DNA of 43,905 bases from JAUILA01 sp964563925. Its GTDB lineage: Bacteria > Bacteroidota > Bacteroidia > Cytophagales > Cyclobacteriaceae. The first letter of the stretch is position 1. Each line of letters begins with the position of its first letter. A program made the translations under genes and the position numbers. The notes beneath the pieces were generated by a model. That model did no database searches, was not told where the DNA came from, and worked only from the letters and a program-made list of their open reading frames with translations. Below are positions 16,401-23,860 of the stretch, one piece after another. The stretch spans positions 1 through 43,905 of the forward strand of contig CAZLZD010000038.1 of the NCBI GenBank assembly GCA_964563925.1, written 5' to 3'.

Positions 16401-18272
16401 GTTGAGGGTACGGACGTAAAACTTGATTTTAACCTGAATGACAGTACCGCGACGATTAGTCCGGAAGTAGAGGGAGAGGCGGCGATTGTATTTCCTTACG
16501 CCCAGTTCAACACCTCCATTACGGAAGCGAAATGGGACCTTGAGGAGCAGAAGATTTTTATGTCCAAGCCCGAGGATGTCCCCATTGAGTCTTCCTATTT
16601 CTACACCACACGGGAAGATCTCGACAGCCTGGCCTTTAATGCGTCCAGTGCAGAATATGACCTCAAGACGAACGAGCTGAAGGTAATGGGTATTCCGTAT
16701 ATTACCGTGGCCGATGCCAGAATTACACCTGAAAACGGCGAGGTTCTTATTCTTGAAAATTCAAAAATTGGCCGGCTTACCAATACCATCATCGTGCTGG
16801 ATACCCTGAATGGTTATCACACCCTGACAGACGGGGTAATCGATGTCATCAGCCGGAATGAATTTACCGGGTACGCAACCTATCATTTTATTAACTCCCT
16901 GGGAGACAGTGTACCGGTGCGGTTTGATAATTTCCGCCTTGAGGAAATGACCTTCGGGTCAGGCAGGAAGGCATATACCGAAAAGCATTCGGTGGCTGAC
17001 GGTCATGTCAGGGAGGACCAGGATGCAATGGTGGCTCCCGGAATGTTTTACAAAGGGGGTATGACCCTTTATGCCCATAAACCTACCCTTGAACTGAACG
17101 GCTATATTAAGCTGGCCATGGACGAACCAGGGTATGATACATGGATAAAGCACAGCAGTACGGGAGATGATGAGAAGGTCGTTCTCAATTTCAAGGATAA
17201 TGTGACTGAAGACGGGCGACCTGTAGTGGCCGGCCTTCACTTCAGTACCTTTGACGGCAGCCTGTACAGGACGTTCATCTCGCAGAAACATTCGCCAGAT
17301 GATGACGACTTTTACCGGGCGGGCGGGGTACTTTATTATGATGAAGAAAATGATGATTTTGTCATAGAAGACCCTTCCAAAGCTTCCGGAGAGACGCTGG
17401 CCGGCAGAATTTTCAGGTATAACCGCAAATCGAAAAATATCAGGTTTGAAGGACCTGCCAACTTCCTGCCCAGCTATTCTGACGTATCCTTCAAGGGGGC
17501 GGTCCTGGGAACAGGCAATATGGACGAAAACACATTTGCCATCAATGCCATGCTCGCGGTGAATTTTGAGGCCGTTCCCGACCAGGTCATGGAAGCCATG
17601 TCGATGGATATCCTTGACGTGATCAATAATCTTGGTGCTCCGGAAGCCATGGGAGACCCCACCACCCTGCTGTACAAGCTGGCTGATGTGGCAGGAGAAC
17701 GGGCGGCCCGCGAATATGAAGAAGCCTCCCTGGAGGAATATGTCTCTTTAGGTGGATTTACCAATGAAACGACCGTATCCCTGATGTTCCCCAATATTGA
17801 CCTGAAGTGGTCAGATGAATACAATGCATTTTACAATGTGGGAAAAATAGGCTTGTCGAATATCGCCAAATTTGATATTAACGCAGCCCTGGACGGCTTT
17901 ATGGAGATCCGACGACGTGATGACGGGGAGCCGGTCTTTAACCTATTCATAAAAGCCTCCGGGGCGTCATGGTTTTTCTTCAGCTACGAGGATAACCGGT
18001 TGCTCATGTTCTCGAGCAGCGAAGTATTCAATCAGCTTGTAAGCGAGAAAAGCAACGGAGCTAAAGCGAAGATCGGTGAACTGGTATTTGCGCCGGCAGA
18101 CCGCGCTGAAACACTTGCCTTTATTAATCAGTTCCGTTCTGATTATCTGGGAATTGATGACGAATACTTCCTGGATTCAGCTGTAGATACCGTAGTGGAC
18201 GAAAATGAAGACGGATTTGGAGGGAAGAAGGATGATGACGACGGATTTGAGGAGGGCGATGACGGTTTTTAA
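13437..18272 (+). CDS. Giant exported protein of unknown function (1611 aa)
   Basis: I do not recognise this family. A clear signal peptide (about 1-24, ending ARAWSQ) indicates export. A largely helical N-terminal region (25-165) is followed by a Trp/Asp/Glu-rich linker with seven tryptophans between 193 and 227. The rest (about 250-1570) is a long series of beta-strand-like segments with many YF/DS patterns and no membrane helices. The last ~25 residues are acidic with three DGF units, including DENEDGF, which resembles a DxNxDG calcium loop. Likely periplasmic or surface-located; an AsmA/LptD-like beta-rich envelope scaffold is one guess. It appears monocistronic and intact. Confidence 0.85.
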   Translation: MIKALLRYGLLILIFFLSARAWSQRAMLPDDNVAMGDTIASVLESTGSESAKATAQALGSVWASLGPVNEKLAADQIRLMFNKKLGVRPYVSRYAAALVAAVNTEGLSNEKVTGWLTTAGKVIELENRNSILNFLTFSHHFFETRELYGNNSNRLRVYDDAYSFEYVAIPELTEIQEPMDESLSEASLEEENWDDEHWEDEDEGWSDDWDDEPADSEWDTEWEEESWDDQPAYDAQTERANLGAAPLPVVEGAVMRFEKASLNFITPYDSVFLRNTSGAVKISTHEFVGTGGIFDWSVAGLPGEEVYAEMADYSFDIRRPQVEAEGAVLTYSGKLNEPVDGLFEYRSVRHDSTTDATYPRFMSYYSNIEVDGFGPDITYVGGFSLKGASMLSTSLYGDLSTVHVATNQMPRFKMSSQIFEFRDTVMSASRAKVVIYQGADSIYHPAVRVRYEIPSRKLVLQKDKGGYRNTPYSTSYFNMDFTADIIRWDLESDSLDVAILEARRMVPAYFESIDHYKVEDYRSLGDQVYDFNPLSLVVAYANKSGEEQFLVADLAQGYRKDLKLMQGAMLSLAQKGLIGYDARSGLITLKPKAHHLYTSKFGKKDFDNIIFSSVIMDKPNASLNFREGYMTVRGVEEFKISDSLNVVIEPDSSTITLLKDRGFRFDGKITAGNYEYYGRDFTFRYDSFLINLQEIDSVQFYIKDVNSRGGSGRKKINNSLVSDATGATKGVLYINRPDNKSGKIGYTEYPKFDSGSESVVYFNNKDMLGGVYDKSINFVVPPFAVDSLSGDDPTSISFDGQFVSEIFPTFDAKLEVMEDYSMGFSYTTPPEGLNLYGLESRYYNDVKLDKKGLRGNGQISHLSMEVFSEDFLFYPDSVISSADSLVMNERAAGNFLFPDAHVENFDLKWTPDDDRFIIRTKDSAFKFYDDFAALEGEAIVQEDGIFAKGTVESRGSRFESEDISFENNTFASRHALFEMLSGNPDKPLVEGTDVKLDFNLNDSTATISPEVEGEAAIVFPYAQFNTSITEAKWDLEEQKIFMSKPEDVPIESSYFYTTREDLDSLAFNASSAEYDLKTNELKVMGIPYITVADARITPENGEVLILENSKIGRLTNTIIVLDTLNGYHTLTDGVIDVISRNEFTGYATYHFINSLGDSVPVRFDNFRLEEMTFGSGRKAYTEKHSVADGHVREDQDAMVAPGMFYKGGMTLYAHKPTLELNGYIKLAMDEPGYDTWIKHSSTGDDEKVVLNFKDNVTEDGRPVVAGLHFSTFDGSLYRTFISQKHSPDDDDFYRAGGVLYYDEENDDFVIEDPSKASGETLAGRIFRYNRKSKNIRFEGPANFLPSYSDVSFKGAVLGTGNMDENTFAINAMLAVNFEAVPDQVMEAMSMDILDVINNLGAPEAMGDPTTLLYKLADVAGERAAREYEEASLEEYVSLGGFTNETTVSLMFPNIDLKWSDEYNAFYNVGKIGLSNIAKFDINAALDGFMEIRRRDDGEPVFNLFIKASGASWFFFSYEDNRLLMFSSSEVFNQLVSEKSNGAKAKIGELVFAPADRAETLAFINQFRSDYLGIDDEYFLDSAVDTVVDENEDGFGGKKDDDDGFEEGDDGF

Positions 18273-18278
18273 CTGGCT

Positions 18279-18333
18279 GAAGGTCAGGTTCTGCGCCACG
18301 TAAGCACATTCTGAATTTTTCCTGACTTCTTTT
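18279..18333 (+). terminator. Possible terminator after the 1611-aa gene
   Basis: GAAGGTCAGG (18279-18288) can pair with CCTGACTTC (18321-18329) with one bulged base, and TTTT (18330-18333) follows. The loop is long (about 32 nt), so the hairpin is only moderately convincing as an intrinsic terminator. Confidence 0.3.
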
Positions 18334-18349
18334 GGGTTGTTGATTTTTG

Positions 18350-18357
18350 TATATTTG
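18350..18357 (+). promoter_or_regulatory. Bacteroidota-type -7 box upstream of plsY
   Basis: TATATTTG is an exact TAnnTTTG match, 54 bp before the plsY ATG. A TTTG at 18331-18334 lies 15 bp upstream, shorter than the usual -33 spacing, so the -33 partner is uncertain. Confidence 0.4.
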
Positions 18358-18411
18358 TCTTGAAGAACTCTCTGTGAAGAGTATGTTGTTATTCATGAAT
18401 CATTGACTTTC

Positions 18412-19062
18412 ATGCAGTTAATCTACATCGCCCTGGGTGCCGTTATGGCTTACCTTCTTGGATCTATTCCGACCGCCGTATGGTGGGGAAAGGCCTTTTA
18501 TCATATTGATGTGCGGGACCACGGAAGTGGTAATCCCGGTGCTACCAATACGTTCAGGGTATTGGGTAAGAGAGCCGGTATGGCGGTTATGCTGGCTGAT
18601 ATCGTGAAGGGCCTGGCTGCAACGTCCCTTGCTGTACCGCTGATGAACCTGGGTTTTATCCCTGAGGCCAACCTGATCACCTTTAAGCTGATCTTTGGTG
18701 TCATTGCTGTTACCGGACATATCTTTTCTGTATTTCTGAATTTCCAGGGAGGTAAAGGTGTAGCTACCCTGCTGGGTATGATGATTGCGATTAATTACGA
18801 AGTGGCCCTGATCTGCATTGCCATTTTTATACTTACCCTGCTTATTTCCAAGTATGTCTCACTGGCTTCCATTATCAGTGCCCTGGCATTTCCCAGCATA
18901 CTCACCTTTATTCCACAGTTTAAAACTTCAGAACCTCTGTTGATCATTTTTGGATTCTTCCTTTTTATCGTCATTGTCTGGACACATCAGAAGAATATCA
19001 GAAGAATCGTGGATGGAGAGGAAAACAAGACCTATCTGATCAAGAAACGGGAGGACGATTAA
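18412..19062 (+). CDS. plsY: Glycerol-3-phosphate acyltransferase PlsY
   Basis: A 216-residue polytopic inner-membrane enzyme that transfers an acyl group from acyl phosphate to glycerol 3-phosphate, the first step of phospholipid synthesis. Family motifs: YLLGSIPTA near the N-terminus, GSGNPGATN (about 39-47) and GHIFSVFLNFQGGKGVAT (about 102-119), with several membrane helices. ATG 18412 is preferred to an in-frame TTG at 18403. Convergent with the GH3 gene; 34 bp separate the stops. Confidence 0.95.
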   Translation: MQLIYIALGAVMAYLLGSIPTAVWWGKAFYHIDVRDHGSGNPGATNTFRVLGKRAGMAVMLADIVKGLAATSLAVPLMNLGFIPEANLITFKLIFGVIAVTGHIFSVFLNFQGGKGVATLLGMMIAINYEVALICIAIFILTLLISKYVSLASIISALAFPSILTFIPQFKTSEPLLIIFGFFLFIVIVWTHQKNIRRIVDGEENKTYLIKKREDD

Positions 19063-19096
19063 TTACGACCGGTGAGTGAAGAAGGTTAAGCTGCAT

Positions 19097-20626
19097 CTAA
19101 TTGCTCAGCTCACTCAGAAGGTTAAGGATATCTTCCACATGTTCCCTTGAATTACTTAAACGGGGAACTTTGTTTTGTCCGCCCAGCTTATTTCTTTTTT
19201 TCATCCACCGGTAAAAGGTTCCGGGTTCCACATGGTGTACGGTAGGCGCCTCAAGAGCCATATCATGATAGCGTTTGGCATCGTAATCAGAATTTATTTC
19301 CCGTAATCGCTGGTCCAGTAACCGGTTGAACTTTTCCGGATCTTTGGGCGGTGTTTTAAACTCAATGATCCATTCGTGACGGCCTTTCCCCTTGGTATCG
19401 AAATATACGGGCGCGGCGGTAAAATTATCTATGGTTGCCCCTGTTTGTTCGCAGGCATAGGTAATGGCAGATTCTGCGTTCTCAATGACAACCTCCTCCC
19501 CAAATGCATTAATGAAATGTTTTGTCCGGCCGGTAATCCGAACACGGTAGGGAGATAATGACGTAAACTTTATGGTATCTCCAAGGCTGTAACGCCACAG
19601 TCCGGCATTGGTGGTTATGACCATTGCATAATTCCGGTTCAGTTCGACTTCGTGCAATGGAATAGCTTTGGGATTTTCCGAATCGGCTTCCTCGAAGGGT
19701 ATAAACTCATAGAAAATACCGTAGTCAAGCATAAGAAGAAGCTCATCACTGTCTTTCTGGTCCTGGATTCCAAAGAATCCTTCCGAGGCGTTGTATGTCT
19801 CGACATATCTCATATCCTGGCTGGGGATCAGCGAACGGAAGACCGGCCTGTAGGGGTTGAATGCCACGGCTCCGTGAAAAAACACCTCCAGGTTTGGCCA
19901 TACGTCAAGGATATTGGAGGTACCCTTAATCTCCATGATACGTTGAAGGAGAAGGATTGTCCAGGTGGGCACTCCGGCCAGGTTGGTCACATTCTGATCC
20001 ATGGTTATCCGCGCCATTTTCTCAATTTTCTCCTCCCATTTATCCATCAGGGCTACTTCCAGTTTGGGGGTACGGATGATCTGGGCCCACAATGGAAGAT
20101 TTTTCATGATCACTGCCGAGACATCTCCGTAATAGGAATTCTGAGAGGGATTGTATTCATTGATCTGGTGGCTGCCGCCAATGGCAAGACCTTTCCCGCT
20201 GAACATTCGCGAGTCGGGATAATTATTGATATAAATGGATATCAGGTCTTTTCCTCCCTTGAAGTGGCAGTCTTCCAATGCCTCGGGGGAAACGGGGATG
20301 AATTTGCTGCGGGCATTGGTGGTACCCGATGATTTTGCGAACCAGGTGATTTCAGAAGGCCACAGAATATTTTGTTCGCCGCGCATCAGGCGCTGGATTA
20401 ATGGGAACATTTGCTCATAGGACTGAATCGGTACCCGTTCACGGTACTGTTCATAGGATTGAATGTCCCCGAATCCATGTTCGATACCAAATTCTGTTTT
20501 CCTGCCTTTATGGATAAGGTGAGGCAGCAATTCGGTTTGAACTTCGTGAGGATATTTCATGAACAACTCAATGTCATGGATCCTCTTCTTCATAACCCAC
20601 GTCAATATGGAATTCAGGATTCCCAA
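19097..20626 (-). CDS. GH3-like acyl-adenylating enzyme
   Basis: A 509-residue member of the GH3 auxin-responsive promoter family, adenylate-forming enzymes that in plants conjugate acyl acids to amino acids. The ATP-binding KSSGTTNARSKFIPVS segment (98-113) and a VETYNASEGFFG motif (about 265-276) are present. In Bacteroidota the substrate is unknown, but a gene next to lptB suggests an envelope lipid role. The TTG start is supported by N-terminal similarity to relatives (ILNSILTW..MKKRIH); the first in-frame ATG is 11 codons in. It starts 1 bp after the lptB stop, in the recJ-lptB-GH3 operon. Confidence 0.88.
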   Translation of the reverse strand: MGILNSILTWVMKKRIHDIELFMKYPHEVQTELLPHLIHKGRKTEFGIEHGFGDIQSYEQYRERVPIQSYEQMFPLIQRLMRGEQNILWPSEITWFAKSSGTTNARSKFIPVSPEALEDCHFKGGKDLISIYINNYPDSRMFSGKGLAIGGSHQINEYNPSQNSYYGDVSAVIMKNLPLWAQIIRTPKLEVALMDKWEEKIEKMARITMDQNVTNLAGVPTWTILLLQRIMEIKGTSNILDVWPNLEVFFHGAVAFNPYRPVFRSLIPSQDMRYVETYNASEGFFGIQDQKDSDELLLMLDYGIFYEFIPFEEADSENPKAIPLHEVELNRNYAMVITTNAGLWRYSLGDTIKFTSLSPYRVRITGRTKHFINAFGEEVVIENAESAITYACEQTGATIDNFTAAPVYFDTKGKGRHEWIIEFKTPPKDPEKFNRLLDQRLREINSDYDAKRYHDMALEAPTVHHVEPGTFYRWMKKRNKLGGQNKVPRLSNSREHVEDILNLLSELSN

Positions 20627-20627
20627 A

Positions 20628-21359
20628 TCAAACTTTTCTTTTTAGCTCAAAATGTTGTCCCAGGTAAACTCTCCTGACCTGTTCGTCGGCCGCAAGATCT
20701 TCTGCACTTCCTGCTTTTAGCAGCTTCCCTTCAAACATAAGATATGCACGGTCAGTGATTGACAACGTTTCGTTCACATTGTGATCGGTAATTAAAATAC
20801 CAATATTTTTTTTCTTAAGCTGGGCTACAATGGTTTGAATTTCCTCGACCGCAATCGGGTCCACCCCGGCAAAAGGTTCATCAAGCAAAACAAAATTAGG
20901 ATCGACTGCCAGGGCGCGGGCAATTTCGGTACGCCGGCGTTCACCACCGGAAAGAACCATCCCCATATTTTTCCGCACGTGGGTCAGGCTGAATTCCTCC
21001 AGCAGGGATTCTGTCTTTTCTTTCATTTGGGCCTTGGTCAGTTTCCTCATTTCCAGGACCGCCATAATATTCTCCTCCACAGATAGCTTCCTGAACACCG
21101 AGGCCTCCTGGGCAAGGTATCCGATTCCGCGTTTGGCACGCCGATACATGGGCAGCTCCGTAATATTTTCTGTATCCAGATAAATTTCGCCCTGGTTGGG
21201 CTTGATCAACCCCACAATCATATAAAAAGTCGTAGTCTTTCCGGCACCGTTGGGCCCGAGCAGTCCGACAATTTCACCTTGTTCCACCTCCACGGAGACA
21301 TCATTGACCACCGTTCTCTTCTTGTACTTCTTTACCAGGTTCTTCGCGTGTAACTTCAT
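20628..21359 (-). CDS. lptB: LPS export ABC transporter ATPase LptB
   Basis: A 243-residue ABC ATPase that powers LptFG extraction of lipopolysaccharide from the inner membrane. Walker A GPNGAGKT (35-42), Q-loop LAQEASVF (82-89), signature LSGGE (136-140), Walker B with catalytic E in LLDEP (158-162) and switch H193 in TDHNV are all intact. The LAQEASVFRKLSV and PFAGVDPIAV segments are typical of LptB rather than other ABC ATPases. It lies 14 bp after recJ and 1 bp before the GH3 gene. Confidence 0.95.
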   Translation of the reverse strand: MKLHAKNLVKKYKKRTVVNDVSVEVEQGEIVGLLGPNGAGKTTTFYMIVGLIKPNQGEIYLDTENITELPMYRRAKRGIGYLAQEASVFRKLSVEENIMAVLEMRKLTKAQMKEKTESLLEEFSLTHVRKNMGMVLSGGERRRTEIARALAVDPNFVLLDEPFAGVDPIAVEEIQTIVAQLKKKNIGILITDHNVNETLSITDRAYLMFEGKLLKAGSAEDLAADEQVRRVYLGQHFELKRKV

Positions 21360-21373
21360 CTGTTCAAATATAC

Positions 21374-23077
21374 TTATTCCGCCTTAATATCCTTGATCAT
21401 CATCTGCAGGCTCGTTTTACCGCGAAAATGGTTCTCCTCCAGGCTGTAGGCCATGCGGAAAGTCTTTTGGCTTTTTACCAGCGGGGCGAGATCTGAAAGG
21501 CCGAAGCCGATGGCATCAAAAGACTTGCCGCTCGCTTCCTGAACCACCCTCATTTTCAGGTGCCGTTCTTTAAGAATGGTTACGTTTTGTGCTTTCAGTC
21601 CTTCGCTGGTAAAAACCGGCATGAGGTTTTCGGGACCAAACGGAGCCATCTGCCTGAGGATGCGGTAAAATTTCGGTGTAATTTCTTCAAAGATCAGGCC
21701 AGTATCAACAGTGATTTCAGGGACCAGTTGTTCTTCATGGATAGTAGAGGCAACAACCCGTTCGAATTCTTCCCTGAAAGCCACGATATTTTCTTCCCGT
21801 AAGGTCATTCCTGCCGCATACATATGTCCTCCGTACTGCTCGAGCAACTCAGCGCAGGAGGTAAGGGCATTGTATACATCAAAGCCATTGACCGAACGCG
21901 CCGACCCGGTGACCAGATCTCCTTCCTTCCGCGTGAGGATTATAGTGGGACGGTAATACTTCTCGATACATCGTGAGGCCACGATCCCTATCACCCCTTT
22001 ATGCCAGTCCTGCTTAAACAGTACCGTGCTGCGCGCAGACATCATTGTGCTGTCTGATTCGATCATTTCCAATGCTTCCCGTGTGATTAGTTCATCGGTA
22101 TTTTTTCTGTCCTGATTCTGAATCTGCAGCCTGGCGGCGTGTGCCTCCGCCTCAGATGCTGAATCTGCCAGCAGAAGACGGACCGCCTCATGGGCGTGAT
22201 CAATTCGGCCGGCCGAATTGATTCTCGGCGCAATACGGAACACCACATTCGTCATATTGACCTCCTGCATGTTCCCATATTTCATAAGCGCCCTGAGACC
22301 GGGACGGGGGTTATCCTCCAGGGCGCGAAGCCCAAAGAACGCCAGGATCCGGTTCTCTCCCGTGACCGGAACAATATCGGCCCCAATGCTAACCGCAAGA
22401 AGGTCAAGGTAATCGTATGGGTGGGCGGGGATACCCGGATTACACACTACCATGGCCTGGATCAGTTTGAATCCTACGCCGCATCCGGATAATTCCTTGT
22501 AAGGATAGGCACAGTCATCCCGCTTGGGGTCCAGGACTGCCACCGCATCGGGTAATTCGGTTCCGGGCCGGTGATGATCACAAATGATAAAATCAATACC
22601 TTCTTTTTTCGCCAGGGCAACCAGCCGGTTTGATTTGATTCCACAGTCCAGGGTGATGATCAGGCCGGTATTCTGTCTGATTGCCTCCAGCACCCCTGCC
22701 TCGGAAACCCCGTATCCTTCACTATGCCGGTCAGGGATATAATAAATGCAATTATCATAAAAGGAAGACAGAAAATGGAACATCATGGCAACTGAGGTAG
22801 TGCCATCGACATCATAATCACCGTATATCATTATCTTTTCACCGCTGCTGACGGCCGTCGTAATACGGTCAACGGCTTTGTCCATGTCCTTAAGCAGAAA
22901 CGGATCATGCAGCATGGAAAGATCAGGCCGGAAAAAAGCACGTGCTGCATCGTAAGAATCAATCCCTCGTTGTCCGAGGAGGCAGGCAAGCGGCCGGGCG
23001 ATGGTAAGTTCACGACGGAGACGGTCGCATATGTGTCGATCGGGCTCCGGGAGTACTTTCCAGCGTTTTTCCTGCAT
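21374..23077 (-). CDS. recJ: Single-stranded-DNA exonuclease RecJ
   Basis: A 567-residue DHH-family 5'-3' ssDNA exonuclease for recombination and mismatch repair. The metal-binding motifs are present: GDYDVDG (86-92), LDCG (143-146) and CDHH (166-169), with DHHA1 and OB-like C-terminal domains. Length matches the family. It is the first gene of the recJ-lptB-GH3 operon. The ATG sits 4 bp downstream of a TATCTTTG promoter-like box, implying a leaderless or very short-leader mRNA unless a downstream start is used. Confidence 0.95.
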   Translation of the reverse strand: MQEKRWKVLPEPDRHICDRLRRELTIARPLACLLGQRGIDSYDAARAFFRPDLSMLHDPFLLKDMDKAVDRITTAVSSGEKIMIYGDYDVDGTTSVAMMFHFLSSFYDNCIYYIPDRHSEGYGVSEAGVLEAIRQNTGLIITLDCGIKSNRLVALAKKEGIDFIICDHHRPGTELPDAVAVLDPKRDDCAYPYKELSGCGVGFKLIQAMVVCNPGIPAHPYDYLDLLAVSIGADIVPVTGENRILAFFGLRALEDNPRPGLRALMKYGNMQEVNMTNVVFRIAPRINSAGRIDHAHEAVRLLLADSASEAEAHAARLQIQNQDRKNTDELITREALEMIESDSTMMSARSTVLFKQDWHKGVIGIVASRCIEKYYRPTIILTRKEGDLVTGSARSVNGFDVYNALTSCAELLEQYGGHMYAAGMTLREENIVAFREEFERVVASTIHEEQLVPEITVDTGLIFEEITPKFYRILRQMAPFGPENLMPVFTSEGLKAQNVTILKERHLKMRVVQEASGKSFDAIGFGLSDLAPLVKSQKTFRMAYSLEENHFRGKTSLQMMIKDIKAE

Positions 23078-23081
23078 TCGG

Positions 23082-23089
23082 CAAAGATA
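23082..23089 (-). promoter_or_regulatory. Bacteroidota-type -7 box upstream of recJ
   Basis: CAAAGATA on the plus strand is TATCTTTG on the minus strand, an exact TAnnTTTG match, only 4 bp before the recJ ATG. It follows a strong terminator (23097-23130), fitting an independent promoter for the recJ operon. A -33 TTG at standard spacing is not seen. Confidence 0.4.
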
Positions 23090-23096
23090 TATATAG

Positions 23097-23130
23097 AAAA
23101 CGGACTGCCCGCAGAACAGGCAGTCCGTTT
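23097..23130 (-). terminator. Strong intrinsic terminator after the SPOR gene
   Basis: A 12-bp perfect stem (AAACGGACTGCC at 23098-23109 with GGCAGTCCGTTT at 23119-23130) closes a 9-nt loop. On the minus strand the stem is followed by a short U-run (TTTTC). It separates the SPOR coiled-coil gene from recJ. It could work in both directions. Confidence 0.8.
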
Positions 23131-23189
23131 ATTGGATTTTCAAAAATTTGTCCTGTCAGACAGACAACGTACAATGTTTGGCGGACAAA

Positions 23190-23804
23190 TTACTGCGAGA
23201 TAACTCCTTCGAGCACATCTTTGATAGGCACCCGTTCGCCATCCTTGTAGGGGACGATCCAGGCATCTTTCACACCCATTTCCCGCAGGTATTTTTTGAA
23301 GCTGTCGGCCTCCCAGTAGTCCCTGAAGTTACCAAGGGTGATCTGCTGGGTTTCATCCCGGATCTCCCCCGCAAAATTCGGGTTGTTATCGAAGTATTTA
23401 CTGAGATCCTTATTTCGGAACGCGCCGATCTGCACCTTAAAAACCACACCGGGCATGGCGGTGTCCGCAACGCCGGCACTAGCTTCCGCAAGCTGACTTA
23501 GCTCTGTTTTTGCTGCAGAAAGATCAGCCCGAAGCTGTGTAAGGTTCTGCTGTAATTCGTCGATTTTTTCGTTTTTATCATCCAGCTGGGACTGCATGGC
23601 CTGGGTTTCTTCCTTAAGAGCGGTCACTTCTTCCTGAAGTTGCTGCTCACTTTCCATTAAAGTCTTAAGCTGGGCAGGGTCCTTGGCCATCTGCTTGGCC
23701 ATTCGTTTCCATTCCTTTTTTTCTTCCTTAGACAATTGTCCGAATGCATTTACGCACACAAAAAGGCTCAACGTCAGTGTTAGAAGAACTGAAAAATTTT
23801 TCAT
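23190..23804 (-). CDS. Exported coiled-coil protein with SPOR-like domain
   Basis: A 204-residue protein: signal peptide (about 1-22), basic helical segment (25-45), a long coiled coil with Glu/Gln/Leu heptads (about 46-107), and a C-terminal SPOR-like domain (about 121-195) beginning FKVQIGAFRNKDLSKYF. SPOR domains bind denuded septal peptidoglycan, so a periplasmic cell-wall or division-site role is likely. It forms its own unit: a strong terminator follows it, and fumC ends 56 bp upstream on the same strand, so it may be partly co-transcribed with fumC. Confidence 0.78.
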   Translation of the reverse strand: MKNFSVLLTLTLSLFVCVNAFGQLSKEEKKEWKRMAKQMAKDPAQLKTLMESEQQLQEEVTALKEETQAMQSQLDDKNEKIDELQQNLTQLRADLSAAKTELSQLAEASAGVADTAMPGVVFKVQIGAFRNKDLSKYFDNNPNFAGEIRDETQQITLGNFRDYWEADSFKKYLREMGVKDAWIVPYKDGERVPIKDVLEGVISQ

Positions 23805-23860
23805 GAGTCGTAGATTTAAAAAATGTCAATTCAAGGCAATATAAGCAATTATTTATTAAT

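Noticed and set aside
19652..20332. 226-codon plus-strand frame within the GH3 gene
   Set aside because: Antisense shadow of an intact conserved gene with no credible signal, motif or start context.
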